Positions 37,047 through 45,853 of a stretch of DNA of 64,000 nucleotides are shown here, piece after piece. The translations under genes and the position numbers were made by a program. The stretch lies in assembly GCA_944381485.1 (NCBI GenBank), contig CALWLI010000010.1, positions 172,955 to 236,954 of the forward strand, read 5' to 3'. Numbering within the stretch: the first letter of the stretch is position 1; each line of letters starts with the position of its first letter. The stretch comes from an uncultured Lachnospiraceae bacterium. Lineage in GTDB: Bacteria > Bacillota > Clostridia > Lachnospirales > Lachnospiraceae. Below the pieces are notes generated by a model. The model was not told where the DNA came from. It worked only from the letters and a program-made list of their open reading frames with translations, and did no database searches.

Positions 37047-37691
37047 CTACGCAGTCCTCATGACAGGATATACAGCGTGGATCCTGTTGTAGAGGAAATA
37101 GCCTAAAATGTAGTTTACTCCAAGCTTAAGGACATTAAAAGGAATAGTTGCAAAAATTATAAAGCCTGTGAGATCGGTTATGGCAGGATTTACCGCCGCA
37201 ACCATCCTTACTACCTCGTCCAATGATACGCCCATAGCCGCAGCGTACATGGGAAGTGTTATAAAGGCATTGCAGAAGCAGGCAAAGGCTGTCCTTATCA
37301 CTATGCTTGAAACAAGTGAGGCTGCAGCTGCTCTTCCTGTCTTGCCTCCTCTTTTGTATACAAGCCACATGGGAAGCACAAAGAGCACTATTCCTATAAG
37401 GTTTGAAAACTCTCCAACATAGAAGGAATTGGTGCCTACGCTTATAAGCTTTATGAGTATCTTGATCACCTCCACGCAGGCCGCCGATGCAGGTCCGAAC
37501 ATAAACAGAGCCATTACCGAAGGCACATCGCTCAAGTCGATCTTGTAAAAGGGCGGCATAAGCGGAACGGAAAATTCCAGTGACATCAGTACTCCCGCCA
37601 AGGCTGCCAACATAGCGGTGAAGATCATTTTTTGAATAGCGCGATCGCTTTTCATGGATAAAGTCCTCCTTAAAAATAAAATATCCTGCAC
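37047..37691 (-). CDS. ribU: Riboflavin ECF transporter S component RibU
   Basis: This 214-residue protein with about six membrane segments opens with MIFTAMLAALAGVLMSLEFS (after a basic tail) and PPFYKIDLSDVPSVMALFMF. Both match ECF S components for riboflavin and related vitamins. The FMN riboswitch directly upstream fixes riboflavin as the most probable ligand. The shared ECF ATPase and T components are not in the window. The start follows AAGGAGG. Confidence 0.92.
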   Translation of the reverse strand: MQDILFLRRTLSMKSDRAIQKMIFTAMLAALAGVLMSLEFSVPLMPPFYKIDLSDVPSVMALFMFGPASAACVEVIKILIKLISVGTNSFYVGEFSNLIGIVLFVLPMWLVYKRGGKTGRAAAASLVSSIVIRTAFACFCNAFITLPMYAAAMGVSLDEVVRMVAAVNPAITDLTGFIIFATIPFNVLKLGVNYILGYFLYNRIHAVYPVMRTA

Positions 37692-37715
37692 TGAAACAAA
37701 TCTTCCGTCTTTTTG

Positions 37716-37757
37716 TAAAATAAAAACTCAGGCCCCTCGAGGCCTGAGATAACTCGC
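37716..37757 (-). terminator. Riboswitch-controlled terminator ahead of ribU
   Basis: On the minus strand CTCAGGCCTC and GAGGCCTGAG pair perfectly (37757-37728), and TTTTTATTTTAC follows. It lies 36 bases after the FMN aptamer and about 25 bases before the ribU start region. Confidence 0.85.
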
Positions 37758-37792
37758 TCCAATACAAATAAGAATCTCTTATTTTTAAGTTG

Positions 37793-37907
37793 AAGTTTCT
37801 TCTCTCATCCGGACTTTAACCGTCGGTTTTGGAATCTCACCAAATCAGCCGCCTTAAGCGGGTCGTGGACTGTACCACCGGTAGGGAATCTCACCCTGCC
37901 CCGAAGA
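37793..37907 (-). promoter_or_regulatory. FMN riboswitch (RFN element)
   Basis: The minus strand carries the RFN pattern: GGGGCAGGGTGAGATTCCC, ACCGGTGGTACAGTCCACGA, TTTGGTGAGATTCCAAAACC, GACGGTTAAAGTCCGGATG and AGAGAAGAAAC. The matched arms at both ends close the aptamer. FMN binding should lead to the terminator at 37716-37757 and shut off ribU and the creatininase-family gene. Confidence 0.96.
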
Positions 37908-37927
37908 ATTGATTCATTGCTTATTGT

Positions 37928-37956
37928 AGAGTAGCACAAAGAAGGGAGCCTGTCAA
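37928..37956 (-). promoter_or_regulatory. Promoter of the FMN riboswitch transcript
   Basis: On the minus strand TTGACA (37956-37951) and TACTCT (37933-37928) are 17 bp apart. The -35 box overlaps the stop codon of the upstream MATE gene. Confidence 0.75.
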
Positions 37957-39344
37957 GACTGCTCTCTCAGGACATCATCGATTGGCTCTCTCAGAGCATC
38001 ACTGAGGAGCTTTTTCCTTTTCATAAGATAAAATCCCACTCCCACAGCATCAGCAAGGAACCATCCTATAGGCACGGACCACCATATGCCCACCACGCCT
38101 ATCTCAGGTATGGCAGATAGAGCGTATGCCAAGACAACTCTGGTCCCAAGAGAAAATACTGTGAGCACCACGGACATCCCGGGCCTCCCCACAGCTCTGT
38201 AAAGGCCGTAAAGAAGGAACAACCCTCCTATGAGGGGATAAAATGAGCCCTCTATCCTCAGATACCTCACTCCCTCGGCTATGACTGCAGTCTCCGAGGA
38301 ATCAATAAAGAGGGTCATCAGCTGACCTGCAAATATAAATACGCACATGGACACGAGAAGGCTGAAGCCCGCAGATACCGCAACTGCGGATCTTATGCCC
38401 TTCTCTATTCGATCGTGCCTCTTGGCCCCGAAATTCTGAGCTGTAAATATTGAGAAGGCATTTCCGAAATCCTGAACAGGAAGGTAGGCAAAGGCATCTA
38501 TCTTTACAGCCGCCGCAAAGGAGGCCATGACTGTGGTCCCGAAGCTGTTGACAAGGCCCTGCACTGCAAGTATCCCCAGATTCATTATGGACTGCTGCAT
38601 ACAGGTGAGAGCGGAAAAGCTCGTGATCTCTCTTATTCGACTCATGCGAAGTTTTATGCCCTTTTCAGGCCTTATCAGCTCCGGGAATTTAGCCGTCGTA
38701 TATACCGTTATCCCTATTCCGGAGATGTACTGAGATATCACCGTGGCCTCGGCGGCTCCCGCCACCCCTCTTTTAAGCACTGCCACAAAAACAAGGTCAA
38801 GTACTATGTTGAGTACTGAGGACACTGCCAAAAAGATAAGGGGCGCCAAAGAATTTCCCAGAGACCTCAGAAGGGAAGCGAAAAAATTGTAGAGGAAAAT
38901 GCCGAACATCCCCGCGAATATCACAACCAGATACTCTCTCATCAGTTCCACCAGCTCCGAAGGAGTCCTGAGCGCCCATATTATAAAGTCAAGGCCCGCA
39001 AATATCAGGATGTTCAGCAAAACCGTCACTGCGCAGAGCAATGCAAAGGAGGCAAGTATTCCCTCCTTGAGCCCCCGCATATCTCCCTCTCCGAATCTCA
39101 TGGAAAAGACCGTCCCGGAGCCCATAGCCAGGCCCAAGATCACCGAGGTCAAAAAAGTCATCAGAGAAAAAGCCGATCCCACGGAGGCAAGGGCATCCGC
39201 CCCCAAAAACCTTCCAACTATCAGGGTGTCCGCAATATTGTAGCACTGCTGCAAAAGATCCCCAAGTATCATGGGGACAGCAAACAACAGAAGTTTTTTT
39301 GTCACAGGGCCTTTCGTAAGTTCATTTCCAACAGAGCTCACCAT
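37953..39344 (-). CDS. MATE family efflux transporter
   Basis: This 463-residue protein with about twelve membrane segments carries MATE motifs in both halves (FAVPMILGDLLQQCYNIADT, then LGILAVQGLVNSFGTTVMA). It is distinct from the plus-strand MATE at 4077. It could export flavins or drugs. Its location directly ahead of the FMN-controlled ribU operon is suggestive but it has a separate transcript. The substrate is unknown. Confidence 0.88.
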   Translation of the reverse strand: MVSSVGNELTKGPVTKKLLLFAVPMILGDLLQQCYNIADTLIVGRFLGADALASVGSAFSLMTFLTSVILGLAMGSGTVFSMRFGEGDMRGLKEGILASFALLCAVTVLLNILIFAGLDFIIWALRTPSELVELMREYLVVIFAGMFGIFLYNFFASLLRSLGNSLAPLIFLAVSSVLNIVLDLVFVAVLKRGVAGAAEATVISQYISGIGITVYTTAKFPELIRPEKGIKLRMSRIREITSFSALTCMQQSIMNLGILAVQGLVNSFGTTVMASFAAAVKIDAFAYLPVQDFGNAFSIFTAQNFGAKRHDRIEKGIRSAVAVSAGFSLLVSMCVFIFAGQLMTLFIDSSETAVIAEGVRYLRIEGSFYPLIGGLFLLYGLYRAVGRPGMSVVLTVFSLGTRVVLAYALSAIPEIGVVGIWWSVPIGWFLADAVGVGFYLMKRKKLLSDALREPIDDVLREQS

Positions 39345-39470
39345 TTCGATTCGCCTTGCCTTTCATTCTGAAATCTCAAATTTAACATTCGTAAGGAATT
39401 ATATTTTTTGTATTTCCCGATGTCAAGCCAATGATTTCGGATAAGCTTCACTGCTGTAATTATAAAGACA

Positions 39471-39506
39471 TAAAAGCCTCCCCATATTTCTATGAGGAGG
39501 CTTTTG
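39471..39506 (-). terminator. Terminator of the Asp-rich protein gene
   Basis: The arms AAAAGCCTCC and GGAGGCTTTT are perfect, with a loop of about 14 bases. TTTTATG follows on the minus strand. It could also stop transcripts coming from the plus side. Confidence 0.85.
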
Positions 39507-39553
39507 ACAAATGTTTCCGTCAGAATCAGTTATCAAAGTTGACATATATGACA

Positions 39554-40063
39554 TCAGTCGTCGAATCTGTCATCCCAATCATCGTCGTCATCGTCATCAT
39601 CATAAACGTCATCCCTATCGTCGTCATCGTCATAAATGTCATCCCTATCATCATCGTACAGATCATCTCGATCATCCCAATCATCATCAAAACGATCATT
39701 TCTGTCTCCATGATCCCACTCGCCCTCAGCGTCTACCCAATACCCGTCAGGTGTATATGAGTTGGTGAGCAGTGAACCGTCCGGATTGAGATAATACCAA
39801 TCGTCATCGTCAAGCATTATCCATCCCGTTTTCATGTAACCATAGGGATCAAAATAATACCACTTGCCGTCAATGAACTGCCATCTGCTTCTGGGATAAT
39901 CATCATAGTCCCAATCATCCTCATCATGATCGTCATCGTCATCGTCGATCTCATACCACCAGCCGTTTGAATCCCGTCTCCACTCATCAGCAGAAGATGC
40001 AACCGGCAATGCCATACTCAGCAAAGCAGCCGAGCAGAGAGCCAAAAGAGCTTTCTTTTTCAT
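39554..40063 (-). CDS. Secreted cell wall-binding-repeat protein with Asp-rich tail
   Basis: This 169-residue protein has a signal peptide (ALCSAALLSMALPVASSADE). Aromatic repeats of the choline/glucan-binding type follow: NGWWYEIDD, WQFIDGKWYYFDPYGYMKTG and WYYLNPDGSL. The last 50 residues are almost only Asp, with repeats of the form DDRDD(V/I/L)YDDD. The tail is encoded by imperfect tandem repeats of about 30 bases (39554-39690). It probably sits in the cell wall; the tail could bind calcium or other cations. No homologue with a known role was recognised. Confidence 0.8.
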   Translation of the reverse strand: MKKKALLALCSAALLSMALPVASSADEWRRDSNGWWYEIDDDDDDHDEDDWDYDDYPRSRWQFIDGKWYYFDPYGYMKTGWIMLDDDDWYYLNPDGSLLTNSYTPDGYWVDAEGEWDHGDRNDRFDDDWDDRDDLYDDDRDDIYDDDDDRDDVYDDDDDDDDWDDRFDD

Positions 40064-40207
40064 TTGATTTTCCTCCTGTCAGTTGTAGTGCTTCTATATT
40101 TTGGTAGTTAAATTTTATCATATTTATAGGATATATTGTGTTAAATCCATGTAAAGCATCTGACAGTTGACAGGCATTTTTATTACAATTATTTTACTGT
40201 ACTTAAA

Positions 40208-41074
40208 TCAAGCTTTCAGTTTATCAAGGATCCTGTCCGCATTTACTATATCATCCGAAGCCTTGTCCATGTAGGGCATATCCACATACTCTATCTTTCC
40301 CGAGTCAACCATAGCTGCTATGTCTCCGTTCATAGGGATCTGAGCAAGTACAGGTATGCCGTACTCCTTTGCGACCTCATCTATATGGCTCTCGCCGAAT
40401 ATGTTGATGTGCTTTCCGCAGTCAGGGCACTCCACGTAGGACATATTCTCCACCAGTCCCACTATGGGTATATTCATCTTCTTTGCCATGTTGACAGCTT
40501 TTCCCACTATCATGGACACAAGCTCCTGAGGGGATGTCACAACTATGATGCCGTCTATGGGCAAGGATTGAAAGACTGTGAGAGGTACATCACCCGTTCC
40601 CGGAGGCATGTCAACAAACATATAGTCCACATCCTCCCAGTAGGTCTCTGACCAGAACTGCTTTACGGCAGAAGCTATGAGGGCTCCTCTCCATATAATA
40701 GGGTCTGTGTCATTTTTTAGAAGAAGGTTTGCCGATATTATCTGAATATCATTGAGGCTCCTTGCAGGCATCATGAGCTTGCCGTCGGGTGTAACTCCCA
40801 GACCCTCCTCATCAACGCCGAAGGCTCTCGGTATTGAGGGTCCTGTTATATCCGCGTCAAGTATTCCCACCTTGTAGCCCTTCTTGTTGAATTTAACCGC
40901 AAGAAGGCTTGTAACCAGTGACTTTCCAACGCCTCCCTTGCCGCTCATAACAGCATATACATGTTTTACCTTGCTCTCAGGAGCAAGTTTGGCTGTGAAA
41001 TCTGTAACTGCCTCTGCAGCTTCCGAGCCTGAGCATCCGCCGCAGGTATTACAGTCATGTGTACATTCGCTCAT
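40208..41074 (-). CDS. Mrp/NBP35-type iron-sulfur carrier ATPase
   Basis: This 288-residue P-loop ATPase of the Mrp/ApbC type has the deviant Walker A SGKGGVGKSLVTS, Walker B MFVDMPPGTGDVP, and the carrier CxxC in YVECPDCGKH. An N-terminal cysteine cluster (CTHDCNTCGGC) matches NBP35-like carriers. It would hold and transfer Fe-S clusters. It follows folT by 34 bases and is therefore probably under the THF riboswitch too. Confidence 0.92.
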   Translation of the reverse strand: MSECTHDCNTCGGCSGSEAAEAVTDFTAKLAPESKVKHVYAVMSGKGGVGKSLVTSLLAVKFNKKGYKVGILDADITGPSIPRAFGVDEEGLGVTPDGKLMMPARSLNDIQIISANLLLKNDTDPIIWRGALIASAVKQFWSETYWEDVDYMFVDMPPGTGDVPLTVFQSLPIDGIIVVTSPQELVSMIVGKAVNMAKKMNIPIVGLVENMSYVECPDCGKHINIFGESHIDEVAKEYGIPVLAQIPMNGDIAAMVDSGKIEYVDMPYMDKASDDIVNADRILDKLKA

Positions 41075-41108
41075 CTTTATTTCCTCCGTTTAAAGTTTCG
41101 TCTGTTTT

Positions 41109-41699
41109 TCAGTCTTTTTTATTCTTCAAGCCCATAAGGCTTCTCTCAGTATCCGAGGAGCGCAGAAGTCTCGTAACTCCCGCTCTATTGAGGCATTGAG
41201 CCAGAAAATAAAATACCAAGCTGTGAGCTATAAGATTAAAAATATTTGACGGTATCCTTGCGGGAAGATAGAACATAAATCCCTTGCCTGTCATTATCGC
41301 CAGCCACAGGGTACCCAAAATCAAATTGCAGATTATTATGACTATGAGCTTTATTGTAAAAACTCTCCCTAAGCTGAGCCTTCTCTTATACAGGGCAAGG
41401 CCATACAAAAACACTCCCAGAGTCTCTGTAAATGTGTAGCCCGGGAAAAAGGCATCTCCCCTGTTATTTATAAAGAATCCCAGAAGATCGAGAGCACAGC
41501 CATATACCGCTCCCGTTACCGGCCCGAAGAGCATTCCCACATACATTTTGATTATGGGGCTCCAGGTAAGGGAAAACTCCGGAAATCTTATGGAGAACTT
41601 GGCAAGAATTATGGACATGGCCATAAACATCGCCAAAACCGTCAGGGTCTTCAGCTTCTTTAGCTCATTATATGAGTCTCTGAACAAAGAAGTCTTCAT
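41109..41699 (-). CDS. folT: Folate ECF transporter S component FolT
   Basis: This 196-residue protein with six membrane segments has MSIILAKFSIRFPEFSLTWS and PVTGAVYGCALDLLGFFIN, the folate-family S component pattern. A THF riboswitch lies directly upstream, which supports folate as ligand. The energising ECF module is elsewhere. The start ATG follows AAAGGAGGTG. Mrp is the next gene. Confidence 0.92.
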   Translation of the reverse strand: MKTSLFRDSYNELKKLKTLTVLAMFMAMSIILAKFSIRFPEFSLTWSPIIKMYVGMLFGPVTGAVYGCALDLLGFFINNRGDAFFPGYTFTETLGVFLYGLALYKRRLSLGRVFTIKLIVIIICNLILGTLWLAIMTGKGFMFYLPARIPSNIFNLIAHSLVFYFLAQCLNRAGVTRLLRSSDTERSLMGLKNKKD

Positions 41700-41725
41700 A
41701 AATCACACCTCCTTTGCAGAAACTA

Positions 41726-41757
41726 CAATGGAGGCTTTCATATGAAAACCTGCATTG
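41726..41757 (-). promoter_or_regulatory. Expression-platform hairpin of the THF riboswitch
   Basis: The sequence CAATGNAGGNTTTCATATGA is the left half of a nearly perfect palindrome (16-base arms with two mismatches). It lies between aptamer and ribosome site. Its 5' end overlaps the last aptamer bases (CTGCA), so formation of the hairpin and of the aptamer can be linked. The downstream ribosome site is AAAGGAGG. Control of translation is inferred. Confidence 0.55.
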
Positions 41758-41849
41758 CAGCGGGATGCAATCCGAAAAAGCCCCTAGGGTTCCCTCTCAC
41801 GTCAACTCCCCGTTCATAAGAGTCTTAACATTCTCGGATCTACTCTGCA
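41757..41849 (-). promoter_or_regulatory. THF riboswitch
   Basis: On the minus strand the pattern is GCAGAGTAGATCCG, TGTTAAGA, GGGGAGTTGACG, GGGAACCC and CGGATTGCATCCCGCTGC. These match the tetrahydrofolate riboswitch: the AGAGTAG start, the GTTAAG and GTTGACG pairing partners and the closing ATTGCATCC segment. It sits directly ahead of folT. Confidence 0.92.
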
Positions 41850-41877
41850 TTTATAATATTTTTATTTATAAGCGTAA
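41850..41877 (-). promoter_or_regulatory. Possible promoter of the THF riboswitch transcript
   Basis: On the minus strand TTACGC (41877-41872) and TATAAA (41855-41850) are 16 bp apart. The -35 box is poor. The predicted start coincides with the first aptamer bases. Confidence 0.45.
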
Positions 41878-41890
41878 GCCTATATTCCTT

Positions 41891-42160
41891 TTAAAGTTCC
41901 TCACCGAGGCCTGACTTTATAATATCGCACATGGCTGTGAGAGCTTCCTCCTCATCCGGCCCGTCGCAGATGACCTTAAGCTTTGCCCCGCATTTTACTC
42001 CGGCAGCCATAACATTGAGAACACTCTTTGCAACTATCTTTCTGTCGCCGCCTTCTATAATTATATCCGATTTAAATTTCATCGCGGTCTGGGATAATAT
42101 GCCTGCAGGCCTCAAATGCAGCCCTGAAGGATTAATTATTGTCACATCTCTGCTAACCAT
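41891..42160 (-). CDS. HPr family phosphocarrier protein
   Basis: This 89-residue protein has the active-site His in GLHLRPAG (residue 15) and the regulatory Ser in AKSVLNVM (about 46). Both sites of a classical Gram-positive HPr are present, so it could serve PTS sugar uptake and also carbon catabolite control through HPr kinase. It is a single gene; ptsI is not in the window. Confidence 0.9.
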   Translation of the reverse strand: MVSRDVTIINPSGLHLRPAGILSQTAMKFKSDIIIEGGDRKIVAKSVLNVMAAGVKCGAKLKVICDGPDEEEALTAMCDIIKSGLGEEL

Positions 42161-42247
42161 AACTGTCCGCCTCCGTTCATGATAGTAATATTTCCTGATT
42201 AAAAATATGCGTATTAAAGCATACTACCCTAAGGCCCTAATGTCAAC

Positions 42248-42877
42248 TTAAGAAGCCGGCCTTTTTGAGAATACGCATCCGCAGTAATCCTGTCTGTACA
42301 GCCCGTATTTTTCCGAAAGCTCCACCGATCTTTTATAGCCGTTTTTCTTTTTAAAATCACTGACAAGATACCTTAATCCATATTCCCGGGCTACAGCTTC
42401 GCCTATGCTGTTCAATGCCTCGGCATTTTTCAGAGGGCTTATGCTCAGTGTCGTGGCAAAAAAATCGTAGGCCTCCTCTGTCCCCTCTACAGAGAGCATA
42501 TACTCGGCTGTCTTTCTCAGTCTAAGCTCATAGCAGCCCATGCATCTTGCTCCCCCCTCCGGTTCATGCTCCAGGCCTTTTGCCATGGAGTAGAACTCCT
42601 CCGGCTCATACGGAGCCACCTTTACTTCCACAGCTCCTTCAGTGTCCATACTCCCCACAAGACGCTTCAGTTCCTCGCTGCGCTTTATGTACTCATCCTC
42701 AGGAGATATATTGGGATTGTAATAGTATAGACATATATCAAAATACCGGCTCAGATATTCTATTACATAAGAGCTGCAGGGAGCGCAGCAGCTGTGCAGA
42801 AGAAGGCGGGGCCTCTGCCCCGCCGGAATCTCATCAATTATTTTTTCAAGCTCTCTCTGATAATTTCTCTTGTTCAT
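42248..42877 (-). CDS. queH: Epoxyqueuosine reductase QueH
   Basis: QueH reduces epoxyqueuosine to queuosine in tRNA. The 209-residue protein has LLHSCCAPCSSYVIEYL near residue 26, GARCMGCYELRLRKTAEY in the middle and DYCGCVFS near the end. These cysteines fit the Fe-S and metal sites of QueH (formerly DUF208). It starts one base after rpoD ends, so it lies in the sigma factor operon. Confidence 0.9.
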   Translation of the reverse strand: MNKRNYQRELEKIIDEIPAGQRPRLLLHSCCAPCSSYVIEYLSRYFDICLYYYNPNISPEDEYIKRSEELKRLVGSMDTEGAVEVKVAPYEPEEFYSMAKGLEHEPEGGARCMGCYELRLRKTAEYMLSVEGTEEAYDFFATTLSISPLKNAEALNSIGEAVAREYGLRYLVSDFKKKNGYKRSVELSEKYGLYRQDYCGCVFSKRPAS

Positions 42878-42878
42878 C

Positions 42879-44051
42879 TTATGACAAAAAGTCCCTTATC
42901 CTCTTAGAGCGCACCGGGTTCCTCAGCTTTCTCAGTGCCTTGGCCTCTATCTGTCTTATGCGCTCACGGGTGACATTGAATTCCTTCCCGACCTCCTCCA
43001 GAGTTCTGGGATGTCCATCCTCAAGTCCGAATCTGAGGACTATAACCTGTCTCTCCCTCTCCTTAAGATCCCCAAGAAGAGTGTCAATATGCTCTCTCAG
43101 CATAACCGACTCCACATTGGCCTCAGGTGTGACCACATTGCTGTCAGCCACAAAATCCCCAAGGTTGGAGTCATCCTCCTCACCTATGGGAGTCTCCAAG
43201 GATGCAGGCTCTCTTGCTATCTGCATTATCTCCATCACCTTTTCCTCGGACATATCCAATGCCTGAGCAAGTTCCTGAATAGAGGGCTCATATCCCAGCT
43301 CAAGGGTGAGCTTTCTCTGCATCTTGCTCATTTTATTTATGGTCTCCACCATGTGAACAGGCACTCTTATAGTCCTTGCCTGGTCTGCAAGAGCTCTGGT
43401 GACAGACTGCCTTATCCACCATGTGGCATAGGTGGAAAGCTTGTAGCCCTTTGTATAGTCAAATTTTTCAACGCCCTTAATAAGCCCGAGATTTCCCTCC
43501 TGAACGAGATCCAAAAAGCTCATTCCTCTTCCTGTATATCTCTTGGCAATGCTGACGACAAGCCTGAGGTTTGCCTCAATGAGCCTCTCCTTTGCCGCCT
43601 CATCTCCCTGAGCATGTCTCTTTGCCAGCTCCAGCTCCTCATCTGCAGAGAGGAGGGGCACCGTGCCTATCTCCTTAAGGTACATCCTCACGGGATCGTC
43701 TGTCCCGACACCCTCCAGAAGATCAACAGCGTCCAGATCTATATCCTCTTCACCTTCTTTAAGGAAATCATCTGAAAAATCATCTTCAAAATCATCCAAG
43801 AGCATATTGTCGGCAGAGGAATCGGAGGATGAAAGATCCTTCTCCGTGGGCTCAATATTGTCCTGAATCTCCTCAGTCACCTCTATGCCCTTGTCCTCCA
43901 GATATGAATATATGCTCTCCATCTGCTCCGTGGTGAGAGGCTCGCCCTTAAAGGCGTCATTTATCTCGCTTACGTTAATAATGTTCTTTGACGCCGCGGC
44001 TTTCTGTGCCAGTTTTTCTATTTTTTCCAAAAATGATTTCTCTTTATCCAA
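42879..44051 (-). CDS. rpoD: Primary RNA polymerase sigma factor
   Basis: This 390-residue primary sigma factor has region 1.1 at the start, region 1.2 ([20 protein letters not shown]), region 2 ([34 protein letters not shown]) and region 4 ([18 protein letters not shown]). The start codon appears to be TTG, with AGGAA seven bases upstream. An acidic stretch lies between regions 1.1 and 1.2. The usual upstream partner dnaG is absent; a small membrane protein gene is upstream instead, and queH is downstream. Confidence 0.96.
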   Translation of the reverse strand: MDKEKSFLEKIEKLAQKAAASKNIINVSEINDAFKGEPLTTEQMESIYSYLEDKGIEVTEEIQDNIEPTEKDLSSSDSSADNMLLDDFEDDFSDDFLKEGEEDIDLDAVDLLEGVGTDDPVRMYLKEIGTVPLLSADEELELAKRHAQGDEAAKERLIEANLRLVVSIAKRYTGRGMSFLDLVQEGNLGLIKGVEKFDYTKGYKLSTYATWWIRQSVTRALADQARTIRVPVHMVETINKMSKMQRKLTLELGYEPSIQELAQALDMSEEKVMEIMQIAREPASLETPIGEEDDSNLGDFVADSNVVTPEANVESVMLREHIDTLLGDLKERERQVIVLRFGLEDGHPRTLEEVGKEFNVTRERIRQIEAKALRKLRNPVRSKRIRDFLS

Positions 44052-44076
44052 AATCAGTTCCTTTCCTTTCCGCCGT

Positions 44077-44367
44077 CTACCAAAGGCTGACGGCGCTCAC
44101 AACACATAGGATCATGATCAAAATTCCGGCGATAATATAGCCTATAGCCGCCTGTCTCTTCTTTTTCTGCCTGGGGTACATTTTGATGTACATCCTCCCC
44201 GTCACAAGGTTGAGGACGGCTCCCAAAAAAAAGATCACGGGAAAAAGCATCTTATTATTGTCGGGGTTTACGAAGGTAATAACAGCCAAAATGGTAATAA
44301 GTACACCTATTATAATATGAATCATATCCAGAACGGTCCCGTATTTTCCCGGTGAATATCTGCTCAT
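44077..44367 (-). CDS. Small membrane protein of unknown function
   Basis: This 96-residue protein has three hydrophobic segments ([56 protein letters not shown]) and a basic loop RQKKKRQ. It lies 25 bases upstream of rpoD and may be co-transcribed with it. No family was recognised. Confidence 0.7.
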   Translation of the reverse strand: MSRYSPGKYGTVLDMIHIIIGVLITILAVITFVNPDNNKMLFPVIFFLGAVLNLVTGRMYIKMYPRQKKKRQAAIGYIIAGILIMILCVVSAVSLW

Positions 44368-44464
44368 CTCTGCTCCTTATCATTCAGGCCTTATTTTTCC
44401 GTATCTTTAATATAATAACACATTTCTTACAATTAGTAAGTATCAAAATGTTTTTTGTTATGTT

Positions 44465-45397
44465 TTATTTTTCAGCCTCGCTCTTTGCAGTCTGAGCCAC
44501 CTCAGCCACAGCCTCCACAAGCCCTGCCATATTCTGTATCTCGCTGGGTATTATTATTTTTGTGGCTTTTCCGTCGGCAGCCGCTGTAAAGGCCTCCAGG
44601 CTTTTCAGCTTCAGCACAGCCTCATCAGCTCCGGCCTCCCTTATCATCCTTATGCCGTCCGCGTTTGCCTGCTGTACAAGCCTTATGGCCTGAGCCCGGC
44701 CCTCAGCCTCCTCTATCTGTCTCTGCTTCTCGGCTTCGGCGTGGAGTATGGCAGTTGTCTTGTCCGCCTCAGCGTCCAATATGGCCGCTTCCTTTTTTCC
44801 CTCGGCAACCAGGATAGTGGACTTTTTCTCTCCTTCAGCCCTAAGGATACTCTCTCTCCTCTCCCTCTCAGCCTTCATCTGCTTCTCCATGGCTTCCTGA
44901 ATCGCTTCAGGAGGGATAATGTTTTTGAGCTCGACCCTTGTCACCTTTATTCCCCAGGGATCGGTGGCCTTATCCAGCACCTCTCTCATCTTTGTGTTAA
45001 TTATCTCCCTGGAGGTAAGAGTCTGGTCAAGGTCCAGATCTCCTATAATATTTCTCAGCGTAGTTGCCGTAAGGTTTTCTATGGCAGCCATGGGATTAAC
45101 TATTCCGTAGGCGTAGAGCTTAGGATCTGTTATGAAGAAGAAAACAACAGAATCTATCCTCATGGTTACATTGTCCTTTGTTATTACAGGCTGGGGAGGG
45201 AAATCCGCCACCTGCTCCTTGAGATTCACTCTTCGGGCTATGCGGTCCACAAAGGGTACCAAAAAATGCACTCCCGTCTCCCAGGTATCCAGATATGCCC
45301 CGAGCCTCTCAACCACATAGGCATTTGCCTGAGGGACAACTTTTATCCTCAGAGAAAGAACTATAAGTATTATGAGAAGTAAGATTATTATTACCAT
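44465..45397 (-). CDS. SPFH/band 7 (stomatin-like) membrane protein
   Basis: This 310-residue protein has an N-terminal membrane anchor and an SPFH domain (QANAYVVERLGAYLDTWETG, TKDNVTMRIDSVVFFFITDP, TLRNIIGDLDLDQTLTSREI). A long Ala/Glu-rich coiled coil (about 170-240) comes before the tail. It organises membrane microdomains or assists quality control at the membrane. It lies 11 bases after an NfeD-family gene, its usual partner. Confidence 0.92.
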   Translation of the reverse strand: MVIIILLLIILIVLSLRIKVVPQANAYVVERLGAYLDTWETGVHFLVPFVDRIARRVNLKEQVADFPPQPVITKDNVTMRIDSVVFFFITDPKLYAYGIVNPMAAIENLTATTLRNIIGDLDLDQTLTSREIINTKMREVLDKATDPWGIKVTRVELKNIIPPEAIQEAMEKQMKAERERRESILRAEGEKKSTILVAEGKKEAAILDAEADKTTAILHAEAEKQRQIEEAEGRAQAIRLVQQANADGIRMIREAGADEAVLKLKSLEAFTAAADGKATKIIIPSEIQNMAGLVEAVAEVAQTAKSEAEK

Positions 45398-45408
45398 AAC
45401 AGCCTCCT

Positions 45409-45846
45409 TTATAAAATATCAGTGACAATGACCTTGACCCCGCTTAAGGAGATCACCTTGACCATTGAGTCCTTTTCAAAGACAAGCTCGTCCTTATCAG
45501 ACCTTGCAGTCCAGACCTGTCCATCCACAGTCACCGCCCCTGTTTCGTTTCTGTTGTCTATCCGCTCAATGACTTTGGCGGTTTTTCCTATCACTCTGTC
45601 GGCATTGGTGGGCACAGTCTTTTTCCTGTTTTTCATACATTTCTCTCTGAATAAGGCAAGGCTTGCACCACTCACAACTATAAACACACATATCTGCAGA
45701 AGGAAGGCATCACTTATAAGGCCGACAAGCATGGCTGCCACAGCTCCCGCCGTAAACCAGACAGAAACCATGGATGCTGTTGCTCCCTCGATTATTGCCG
45801 TAACGACTGCCACCGCAAGCCATAACAAAACATCTTCGTTCATCAC
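45409..45846 (-). CDS. NfeD family membrane protein
   Basis: This 145-residue short NfeD protein has two to three membrane segments and a C-terminal OB-fold (GKTAKVIERIDNRNETGAVT, VDGQVWTARSD). NfeD and SPFH proteins work as pairs; the SPFH gene is directly downstream. The OB domain probably faces the cytoplasm. Confidence 0.88.
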   Translation of the reverse strand: MMNEDVLLWLAVAVVTAIIEGATASMVSVWFTAGAVAAMLVGLISDAFLLQICVFIVVSGASLALFREKCMKNRKKTVPTNADRVIGKTAKVIERIDNRNETGAVTVDGQVWTARSDKDELVFEKDSMVKVISLSGVKVIVTDIL

Positions 45847-45853
45847 TACCTCC

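Noticed and set aside
39554-39700. CRISPR-like array from regular short repeats
   Set aside because: The repeats are in frame, imperfect and code for the Asp-rich tail; no spacers are present. No CRISPR array was seen elsewhere in the window.
39431-39768. Plus-strand ORFs rich in His or Ile/Val opposite the Asp-rich tail
   Set aside because: They are mirror frames of the low-complexity GAT/GAC repeats of the minus-strand gene.
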